Positions 24,962 through 30,932 of a stretch of DNA of 30,932 nt are shown here, piece by piece. This DNA is from an uncultured Lachnospiraceae bacterium. GTDB lineage: Bacteria > Bacillota > Clostridia > Lachnospirales > Lachnospiraceae. The stretch spans positions 1 through 30,932 of the forward strand of contig CAJTOK010000015.1 in the NCBI GenBank assembly GCA_910577825.1. The letters run 5' to 3'. Positions within the stretch are counted from its first letter, which is position 1; every line of letters begins with the position of its first letter. The position numbers and the translations under genes were made by a program. The notes under the pieces are model-generated. The model made no database searches, was not told the DNA's origin, and saw only the letters and a list, made by a program, of their open reading frames with translations.

Positions 24962-25877
24962 TTTTAAGCTTTTCCTTTCCCCGTGGTTTATGGAATTTCT
25001 GTTTCCTGTTCTTTTTCATGCAAAGCATATGCCTGAATATAAATGGCAGGAAATAATATAAATATAAAATCTTGTCAAGTGTGCATTTAAAAGGCCTTGT
25101 AACCCACATATATAACTTACAGAAAAACCTGTTTTTAAATTGCGCCCATCTTGCCGCAAAGCATCTTTTGCAGCATGGCTGTGCAGAAAACGGCCTGGCA
25201 AACATAAAAGATACTGTCATGTCACATATGGAAATACCACATTTTATATAACCAGTCTGTACCAGGCTGTTTAAAAAACAGTACATCATTGTTTCACTTT
25301 TAAATGTAATTGAAACCTTCAGCACAATGTCTTCAGGCTTTACGCACCTGCCAGGGCAGAAACCTGCCAGCCACCAGTGCGGCTGGCAGATATTAAACAG
25401 CTGGCTTCCTTTATAATATGCTGTAATCCCAACTGGAAGCAGTTCCTTGTCACTAACACTGTGGAAAAGTGCCTTGTCATATTCCCATGGGCTTAAAACC
25501 CTGTCAGCACAGTACAGCCCGGCTTCACCGCCAGCACTGGTTCCGTACTGTCCCTTCCAGAACTCAAACATCCATGTGCGGTTATCATAATTAAAATAAA
25601 CTGGCTCACATTCAAAAACCATTGAAAAATGGACAGCTGTTTTATCATATAAAGAACAGTATCCAAATTTTCTCTGCCATGCACCAGGCCTTGATATAAT
25701 AATATCCTGCGAAGGAGAGTAGCAGAAGCCAAACGGTTCCATAATCCTGTTTAAAAGGCATACTTTCTGTTCAAGCTGCATTTTACAGATTTTATGGATT
25801 ATCTTCTTTTTCCTTAAATAGAAAATAAAAGAGAAAAGTATACATATGAAAATTAATATTCCAAACAAAAGGTACAT
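24951..25877 (-). CDS. DUF4474-like membrane-anchored protein
   Basis: I recognise the DUF4474 pattern: LLNRIMEPFGFCYSPSQDII, AWQRKFGYCSLYD, EPVYFNYDNRTWMFEFWKGQYG, then HWWLAGF. The function of the family is unknown. The 308-residue form starts at 25877 behind GGAGG (25891-25887); it begins with one transmembrane helix (about residues 2-22), then a basic stop (LRKKKIIHK) and a cytoplasmic-looking domain. The tail is Cys-, Phe- and Lys-rich. An upstream in-frame ATG at 25970 would add 31 residues but lacks a ribosome site. It ends in TGA, overlapping the metallophosphoesterase start. Confidence 0.75.
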   Translation of the reverse strand: MYLLFGILIFICILFSFIFYLRKKKIIHKICKMQLEQKVCLLNRIMEPFGFCYSPSQDIIISRPGAWQRKFGYCSLYDKTAVHFSMVFECEPVYFNYDNRTWMFEFWKGQYGTSAGGEAGLYCADRVLSPWEYDKALFHSVSDKELLPVGITAYYKGSQLFNICQPHWWLAGFCPGRCVKPEDIVLKVSITFKSETMMYCFLNSLVQTGYIKCGISICDMTVSFMFARPFSAQPCCKRCFAARWAQFKNRFFCKLYMWVTRPFKCTLDKILYLYYFLPFIFRHMLCMKKNRKQKFHKPRGKEKLKNGI

Positions 25878-25950
25878 AATAAAAATCCTCCATAAAGTAT
25901 TTGGTATATTATATGAAAGAAAAAATTTTTGTGTACACCTGCGAAAAGTA

Positions 25951-25979
25951 TTGACACTGGTTAATACCAATAGTAAAAT
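25951..25979 (+). promoter_or_regulatory. Promoter of the BlaI-family regulator gene
   Basis: -35 TTGACA (25951-25956), 17 bases, -10 TAAAAT (25974-25979), predicting a leader of about 135 bases. An inverted repeat GTATT...AATAC (25948-25968) covers the -35 and spacer and is a candidate operator for autoregulation. Confidence 0.65.
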
Positions 25980-26036
25980 ATATCTATTATATTAAAGAAC
26001 AGGCAGTTATATTTAAGTAACTATCAGGTGTTAAAT

Positions 26037-26153
26037 ATGGCTGTTTTAATTTGTGCTTTCTTTTGCTTTACTATTGTAACGATAAATAATATTATAAGCA
26101 TTTCAGGAGGTATGTTTAAATGGGGCAGATACGGTTACATGAAGGTGAATTAA
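26037..26153 (+). CDS. Small membrane-peptide ORF overlapping the regulator start
   Basis: AGGTG (26026-26030) is six bases before ATG 26037. The 38-codon frame begins with a hydrophobic stretch (MAVLICAFFCFTIVTINNII) that could cross the membrane once, then continues SGGMFKWGRYGYMKVN and stops at 26151-26153, 34 bases inside the next gene in another frame. The ribosome site of the regulator lies within it. It may be a real small protein, a translational control ORF, or chance. Confidence 0.35.
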   Translation: MAVLICAFFCFTIVTINNIISISGGMFKWGRYGYMKVN

Positions 26154-26509
26154 ATGTAATGGAGCTTTTATGGTCTAATAAGGCACTGGCGGCAAGGGAT
26201 ATCGCCAAAATTATCAAGGAATATATAGGCTGGGAGAAAAATACTACATATACAGTAATTAAGCGTCTTATTGATAAAGGTGCTATTACAAGGGAAGACC
26301 CGGGGTTTATATGCAGGGCAAATATTTCTAAAAGGAAAATACAGAATATAGAAACCCAGGCTTTATTAAACCAGCTGTATAATGGTTCAGTATCTAATTT
26401 TATATCTGTATACCTTGCAGAACAGCAGCTGTCTGGTACAGATATTGAAGAACTCAGGAAAATTATAGCATCGCAGGTACTGCCAGAAAGAAAAGAAAAT
26501 ATGGGATAG
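26120..26509 (+). CDS. BlaI/MecI/CopY family transcriptional repressor
   Basis: A 129-residue winged-helix DNA-binding protein: LHEGELNVMELLWSNKALAARDIAKII forms the first helices, and NTTYTVIKRLIDKGAITRE is the recognition helix and wing. The C-terminal helix region (FISVYLAEQQLSGTDIEELRKII) is the dimerisation part in this family. Classical members are cleaved by a BlaR1-type protease on beta-lactam sensing or respond to copper; no such partner is adjacent, so its signal and targets are unknown. GGAGG (26106-26110) is nine bases before the ATG. A small overlapping ORF precedes it. Confidence 0.88.
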   Translation: MGQIRLHEGELNVMELLWSNKALAARDIAKIIKEYIGWEKNTTYTVIKRLIDKGAITREDPGFICRANISKRKIQNIETQALLNQLYNGSVSNFISVYLAEQQLSGTDIEELRKIIASQVLPERKENMG

Positions 26510-26540
26510 CAGTAAATTTTTGCAGGCATATATTTCTATC

Positions 26541-26568
26541 TCTTGGATAAATTCCAGTTTATCAAATA
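26541..26568. other. dif-like 11-6-11 palindrome before the recombinase gene
   Basis: Left arm TCTTGGATAAA (26541-26551), centre TTCCAG (26552-26557), right arm TTTATCAAATA (26558-26568). The arms match as inverted repeats at 9 of 11 positions, perfectly over the inner six. The 28-base 11-6-11 layout is that of Xer recombination sites, and it lies 39 bases before the start of a XerS-like gene. It could instead be an operator. Confidence 0.4.
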
Positions 26569-26607
26569 GATGTTGCTAAAATAATGGGGAGAAAGGAGCA
26601 TTTTTAT

Positions 26608-27672
26608 ATGGGTGCATCAAACAATGAAACTTACCACCAGCAGAATTTTGAACAGAATACACAGAAATTAAGAAACCTGTTAAATGAAATGCCGCGGTTC
26701 TGTAAAGATTATTTCCGTGGCATTGAGCCTTCAACATCTGTAAGGACACGTGTCGGCTACGCATATGACCTGCGGACGTTTTTCAGGTTTCTTGTATCTG
26801 AAAGCCCTGCCTTAAATGCCACAAATATAAATGATATAAAGCTTGAACAGCTTGAGCAGCTTGAACCTGTAGATATTGAAGAATATATGGAATACCTGAA
26901 ATTATACTACTATGATGGCAAAAAATATACTAACAGCAAACAGGGGCTGCACCGTAAAATGGCTTCCCTCCGCAGTTTCTATATATATTACCAGAAAAGA
27001 AAAATGATTAAAAATAACCCTGTGGATGTTATTGACATGCCAAAACTCCACGAACACGAAATAATACGCCTTGATGCAGATGAGGTTGACGAACTTCTGA
27101 AACTTGTCGAAAACGGGGGCAAAAACCTTACAGGCATTAAGAAAACCTATTATGAAAAGAACAAATTAAGGAATATTGCCATATTTACCCTGTTCCTTGG
27201 CACTGGCATACGTGTTTCTGAATGTGTCGGCTTAAATATTGAAGATGTTGACTTCAGGGAGAACCGCATAAGGATTATACGCAAAGGCGGCAAGGAAGAA
27301 TATGTTTACTTTAGTGATGAAGTAGCCAGTGCACTAAGCAATTATATAGAACTTTCAAGAAGTGCCATAGAAGCCAGGAAAGGACATGAACATGCCCTCT
27401 TCTACTCTATACAAAGGCGGCGCATAAGTATACAGGCTGTTGAAAACCTTGTAACAGAATATGCCAGCCAGATTACTACATTTAAACATATAACCCCGCA
27501 TAAATTAAGAAGCACATATGGCACGGCACTTTACCACCAGACAGGTGACATATATCTTGTAGCAGATGTACTTGGGCATAATGATGTAAATACCACTAAA
27601 AAACACTACGCCGCAATTAATGATGATAAAAAACGCAGCGCTGCATGTGCTGTAACTTTACGCAAAAAATAA
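26608..27672 (+). CDS. Tyrosine recombinase, XerS-like
   Basis: A site-specific recombinase of 354 residues. The core-binding N-terminal domain is followed by the catalytic domain with the full set: Arg202 (GTGIRVSE), Lys226 (RKGGK), His298 and Arg301 (HKLR), His324 (LGHNDV), and nucleophile Tyr334 (KKHYAAI). Length and the pattern YYEKNKLRNIAIFTLFLGTG resemble XerS, the single-recombinase chromosome-dimer resolvase of streptococci and lactococci, more than the 300-residue XerC/XerD. The start at 26608 follows AAGGAG (26593-26598); an ATG at 26584 lies upstream in frame. No phage or integrative-element genes surround it, favouring a housekeeping or regulatory role. Confidence 0.88.
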   Translation: MGASNNETYHQQNFEQNTQKLRNLLNEMPRFCKDYFRGIEPSTSVRTRVGYAYDLRTFFRFLVSESPALNATNINDIKLEQLEQLEPVDIEEYMEYLKLYYYDGKKYTNSKQGLHRKMASLRSFYIYYQKRKMIKNNPVDVIDMPKLHEHEIIRLDADEVDELLKLVENGGKNLTGIKKTYYEKNKLRNIAIFTLFLGTGIRVSECVGLNIEDVDFRENRIRIIRKGGKEEYVYFSDEVASALSNYIELSRSAIEARKGHEHALFYSIQRRRISIQAVENLVTEYASQITTFKHITPHKLRSTYGTALYHQTGDIYLVADVLGHNDVNTTKKHYAAINDDKKRSAACAVTLRKK

Positions 27673-27736
27673 TGGCAGATAAGCTGCTGTCCGTCCTGCT
27701 GCCAGTAACAAATATGATACATTGTTTTATTAGAAT

Positions 27737-27790
27737 ATTATTATAATTTGTAAAATTACTATAATTTGCAAAATTATTATAATTTGCAGA
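27737..27790. repeat. Three tandem 18-base repeats
   Basis: Units at 27737-27754, 27755-27772 and 27773-27790 follow the consensus ATTATTATAATTTGCAAA, each with at most two differences. Each unit contains TATAAT. They end 16 bases before the response-regulator start, so they probably contain its promoter and may be binding sites for the regulator itself. Confidence 0.85.
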
Positions 27791-27806
27791 AAAGGCGGAT
27801 TTTATA

Positions 27807-28487
27807 ATGAATATTTTATTAATTGAGGATGACCAGAATTTATGTGAAATGGTCCGTTTCCAGCTCCAGCATGAAAAGCACCATGTTGATTTATGCCATG
27901 ATGGCAGGGACGGGCTGGATTTACTTTTGCAGGATGCACACGATATTGTACTGCTGGACCGTATGCTTCCTGTTATGAACGGGCTTTCTGTACTTAAAAA
28001 GGCAAGGGCTGCAGGCATTAAGACACCTGCTATACTTGTTACTGCACTTGGCGGGCTTTATGACAGGATTGAAGGACTTGACGGCGGTGCAGATGACTAT
28101 ATTACAAAACCTTTTGAATATAAGGAACTTTCAGCACGCATACGCTCACTTGCAAGGCGTGCTGGCAAATGGGAGGAAAACGGGCTGTTAAAGTATGGTG
28201 ATATTTCTTATGACACTTCTGTACGTACTTTATATGGTCCTGGCTGCGAATTGCAGCTGTCAGGCAAAGAAGGGCTTCTCCTTGAAGCATTTATAAGAAA
28301 TCCTTTGAAGGTTATTAACCGGATGGTTATTTTTTCACGTGTCTGGGGCGTAGATGCACCTGTTGAAGAGGGCAACCTTGATACATATATACACTTCCTC
28401 AGGAAAAGGCTTGCATTCGCAGGAAGCCGCCTGAATATAAAGACAGTGCGTGGCATTGGGTATATTTTAGAAAATATATGGGGGTAA
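27807..28487 (+). CDS. OmpR/PhoB-type response regulator
   Basis: A 226-residue two-domain regulator. The receiver domain (1-120) has acidic Asp8-Asp9 (IEDDQ), phospho-acceptor Asp51 (LLDRMLPVMNG), Thr79 and Lys101 (TKPFEYKEL). The C-terminal winged helix (about 130-226) contains LSGKEGLLLEAFIRNPLKVINR and the recognition helix and wing VDTYIHFLRKRL-like NLDTYIHFLRKRL, then TVRGIGYIL. It is encoded with the histidine kinase seven bases downstream. AAGGCGG lies eight bases before the ATG. The target genes are not evident here, but the tandem repeats upstream suggest autoregulation. Confidence 0.95.
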   Translation: MNILLIEDDQNLCEMVRFQLQHEKHHVDLCHDGRDGLDLLLQDAHDIVLLDRMLPVMNGLSVLKKARAAGIKTPAILVTALGGLYDRIEGLDGGADDYITKPFEYKELSARIRSLARRAGKWEENGLLKYGDISYDTSVRTLYGPGCELQLSGKEGLLLEAFIRNPLKVINRMVIFSRVWGVDAPVEEGNLDTYIHFLRKRLAFAGSRLNIKTVRGIGYILENIWG

Positions 28488-28494
28488 TAATATT

Positions 28495-29805
28495 ATGTTC
28501 CGTAAACTTCATATACAAGTGGCCGTGTTCTGCACAACAGTAACAGGCGGGATTTTCTTTGCACTGGTCCTTGTATGCCTGTTTTTTGCAAGAAAAAGCC
28601 TTGAAGCAAATAATTATGCTTCATTTACCAGCCAGTTAAATTCTGCACTTATACACTTAAAAGAACAGGATACCATCTCCCACTTGTGGTTAAACCAGTT
28701 ACAGGAAAATGAACAGTTTCTTCTCTATCTTTATGATAACAATATCCCCCTGTATTACCAGAACTACCACAGCAGCAGGCAGGAAGAAACATTAAAGAAA
28801 GAAGCTATTTATATTGCACGTACAAAATACGGGGCTGGTATCTTTACAGGAAGTCCTGGAAGTATTACCACGCACACGGAATTTAATTTTACTTCATCAG
28901 ATGGCAAAGATTATTATGCCTCTGCTGGTATTATACCAAAGAAAAACAGTTATTTAAGTTTTATTGCGCTTTTTCCACTTGCCAGCCAGCATACACAGGA
29001 ACTTAAACTGTATTTTGCCACCTGTTCTGCAGGATTCGCCGCAGTTTCCATTCTTTTTATTTTTTCATGGTTTTTTACAAAACGCATGATTATACCCCTC
29101 GAAAATACGAGGCAGGAACAGACAGATTTCATTGCCTCTGCTTCACATGAACTGCGCTCACCGCTGGCAGTAATAAAAACAGGGCTTGAAACCCTTAAAA
29201 AAACAGAAAACCCATACGAAATGGAACATTTTATAGATTTAATGGCAGGTGAAACAAACCGTATGCAAAATCTTGTAAACAACATGCTTTTCCTGGCCAA
29301 TGCAGATTCTGGCCATCTTTCTGTACATAAAGAAAAATGCCAGCCTGACGGGCTTCTTATATATATTTACGAGAAATACACGCCACTTTGCCAGAAAAAA
29401 CAGCTTTCCCTGTCATTAAACCTTCCAGAAGAAATATTTCCATACTGCTATTGTGATAAAGAGTGGATACAGCAGGTATTTTCCATACTGCTCGATAATG
29501 CAATTTCATACACCCCTTCTGGCGGAAGGATAGATATGGCACTTAAACAGACAAAATCCTCCCTGGTATTTTCATTTACAGATACTGGCTGCGGCATACC
29601 AGATAATGAAAAGGCCTTAATATTTAACCGTTTTTACCGCTCAGATAATGCACGCTCAGATAAAGCGCATACAGGGCTCGGGCTGTGCCTTGCCAAAGAA
29701 ATAATTTCTTCACATAAAGGCAGGATATGGGCAGAAAACCCAGAAAGCGGCGGAAGCTGTTTCTATGTGGAACTGGCTGCTTATACAGGTGGAACTACTG
29801 TTTAA
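28495..29805 (+). CDS. Sensor histidine kinase
   Basis: A 436-residue membrane kinase, partner of the preceding regulator. Transmembrane helices lie at about 8-32 and 173-195, enclosing an external sensor domain of about 140 residues with no family I recognise. The HisKA phospho-acceptor His218 lies in ASASHELRSPLAVIKTG. The ATPase domain has N-box QVFSILLDNAISYTP, G1 DTGCGIPD, F-box FNRFYR, and G2 GLGLCLAKEI. There is no obvious HAMP domain; the second helix leads almost directly to HisKA. The ligand is unknown. Confidence 0.95.
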   Translation: MFRKLHIQVAVFCTTVTGGIFFALVLVCLFFARKSLEANNYASFTSQLNSALIHLKEQDTISHLWLNQLQENEQFLLYLYDNNIPLYYQNYHSSRQEETLKKEAIYIARTKYGAGIFTGSPGSITTHTEFNFTSSDGKDYYASAGIIPKKNSYLSFIALFPLASQHTQELKLYFATCSAGFAAVSILFIFSWFFTKRMIIPLENTRQEQTDFIASASHELRSPLAVIKTGLETLKKTENPYEMEHFIDLMAGETNRMQNLVNNMLFLANADSGHLSVHKEKCQPDGLLIYIYEKYTPLCQKKQLSLSLNLPEEIFPYCYCDKEWIQQVFSILLDNAISYTPSGGRIDMALKQTKSSLVFSFTDTGCGIPDNEKALIFNRFYRSDNARSDKAHTGLGLCLAKEIISSHKGRIWAENPESGGSCFYVELAAYTGGTTV

Positions 29806-29907
29806 ACGTTTTAAAAAACCAGAATGATGGGTTCCATACAGCAGTTTTACCAGGATTGCTTGCTTAAGTCCGCACTTATGAGCTGTTGACCCGCTAAACT
29901 CAAAAAT

Positions 29908-30432
29908 TTATAATTTAATTTTATAAATATCTGCTATTTCATTGTCAAAAGAAAAACTTCGTTCATACACACCGCCATTTTTTTGTATAACTTTTATTGA
30001 CGCTACATTTTCTTTTTCAACAGATATATGAAGTTCTTTCATTTCTGCTTCTTTAGCCACTTGGAGAAGTTGACATAGCATTTCTGTTGCATATCCCTTT
30101 TTTCTTTCAGATGGACGTACACTATACCCACAATTCCCTAAATTTTTCAAAAATTCATTCAGCGTATGTCTTAAATCAATAATTCCGATTATCTTATCAT
30201 CACTTTTTCTTAAAGCAAAAAAAGTATCCGTAACTACCCAGTTTTCATTTACCGTTTTGGGATTCGTGTTTAGCGTTACAGAGGATAGCCATTCCTCGTA
30301 GCTTTCTGTTTTGTCAAAAAGCTCACTTCCGTAGATAATTTCTTCTCCATGTTGAAAATGTTCCTTTCGGAAATCAAGTGCTTTTTCTTTTAGTGATAAA
30401 GTTGGTCTTACCAAAACCATATCATTTTTCAT
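29908..30432 (-). CDS. GNAT family N-acetyltransferase
   Basis: A 174-residue acetyl-CoA-dependent transferase. The GNAT core is visible: DDKIIGIIDLRHTLNEFL (beta-strand 4 region), then NCGYSVRPSERKKGYATEML, which contains the acetyl-CoA pyrophosphate loop (R-K-K-G-Y-A), and SVEKENVASIKVIQKNGG at the C-terminal side. The substrate is unknown; relatives modify small molecules, ribosomal proteins or antibiotics. It starts within the end of the TetR gene (11-base overlap), so both are co-transcribed. Base and codon use look somewhat different from the metabolic genes to the left. Confidence 0.88.
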   Translation of the reverse strand: MKNDMVLVRPTLSLKEKALDFRKEHFQHGEEIIYGSELFDKTESYEEWLSSVTLNTNPKTVNENWVVTDTFFALRKSDDKIIGIIDLRHTLNEFLKNLGNCGYSVRPSERKKGYATEMLCQLLQVAKEAEMKELHISVEKENVASIKVIQKNGGVYERSFSFDNEIADIYKIKL

Positions 30433-30932
30433 GCTGGACCTCCTCCGGCAATAATAGCCGCTTTATTTCATTTATTATTTGATTGGGAATATCTTTATCC
30501 ATTTTCATCAACTTGCTGTACATTCGTACTCCTTGATATGCAAATATAAGTACATTGAAAATTGATTCTGGGTTCACGGAATTAAATTCTTTCGTATCTA
30601 TTCCATAGTTGATAAGCTCTATCCATGTTGATTTTGAAATTTCGTACTGCTTTTTTACAGAATTATCTTCCTTAGAAAACTCTGGATTACTATAAAATTC
30701 GTAAATAGCAAGGCTTATGGAATTTTCGCAATCAATCATTTCACTTGCATACCTCAGAAGAAGTTCCTCTAATATCGTGATAGCTGGAATGTGCTGTTCA
30801 ATTTTGGTAAATATTTCACTTTTTTGCTTATTGGAAAAAGCATTAACTATTTCTAAAAATATTTGCCCGGTGCTTTCATAATGCCGGTACAGTCCTCCAC
30901 GGCTAAGTCCCGTCAACTCGCAAATATCTTTC
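30422..30932 (-). CDS. TetR family transcriptional regulator, partial
   Basis: The visible 169 residues run off the window at the N-terminal side. The first visible residues, KDICELTGLSRGGLYRHYES, are the helix-turn-helix of TetR repressors (typically TGVSKGxLYxHF), so only about 20-30 N-terminal residues are missing. The C-terminal half is the variable ligand/dimer domain. It ends in TGA overlapping the GNAT start, suggesting it controls the acetyltransferase and possibly genes beyond the window edge. Confidence 0.88.
   Translation of the reverse strand, partial: KDICELTGLSRGGLYRHYESTGQIFLEIVNAFSNKQKSEIFTKIEQHIPAITILEELLLRYASEMIDCENSISLAIYEFYSNPEFSKEDNSVKKQYEISKSTWIELINYGIDTKEFNSVNPESIFNVLIFAYQGVRMYSKLMKMDKDIPNQIINEIKRLLLPEEVQHEK

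Noticed and set aside
27672..27746. A 24-codon ORF after the recombinase gene, with TGGCAG/CTGCCA pairing
   Set aside because: No ribosome site, and the hairpin lacks a U-run, so neither a gene nor a terminator is supported.

Overview
The window looks like a chromosomal segment of a low-GC anaerobic Firmicute, most likely a Lachnospiraceae-type Clostridia. The reasons are strong AGGAGG ribosome sites, AT-rich intergenic DNA, a fermentative gene set (L-lactate dehydrogenase, pyruvate:ferredoxin oxidoreductase), a DUF4474 protein, a Na/Pi-cotransporter fused to PhoU, and a type II-A CRISPR locus. The assignment is inferred from gene content, not from a database search.

Left end (1-2755): the distal part of a type II-A CRISPR-Cas locus. 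A complete tracrRNA (promoter, anti-repeat, nexus hairpin, terminator) sits directly before cas1-cas2-csn2. The long-form csn2 is split by two opposite frameshifts, each in a 7-base homopolymer. A tiny array of four 36-base repeats and three spacers follows. cas9 is not in the window and would be expected upstream of base 1. About 400 bases of AT-rich DNA separate the array from ldh.

Middle (3156-18808), all on the + strand: ldh; a phosphate/sodium symporter behind a strikingly structured 5' leader; an ABC exporter whose permease is cut by one in-frame TGA; a bactofilin; pyrH-frr (UMP kinase and ribosome recycling factor); leuC-leuD; an IspD/TarI-type cytidylyltransferase; an ArsC/Spx-family protein; queA with a C-terminal extension; a lipid kinase; and asnB. 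Many of these genes overlap or are closely spaced, so they probably form operons.

Right part (18809-30932): a compact promoter / mini-ORF / terminator element; a remnant of an ABC ATPase just behind aroF (- strand); nifJ (+) with a clear terminator; a DUF4474 membrane protein overlapping a metallophosphoesterase gene (- strand); a BlaI-family repressor with an overlapping upstream small ORF; a XerS-like tyrosine recombinase with an 11-6-11 palindrome just before it; an OmpR-type two-component system preceded by three tandem 18-base repeats; and a probably acquired TetR-GNAT pair (- strand), with the TetR gene running off the window.

The most promising undescribed items are the structured leader of the phosphate transporter (4152-4340), the dif-like palindrome beside the recombinase gene (26541-26568), the mini-ORF element (18852-18946), and the broken adaptation module of the CRISPR locus.
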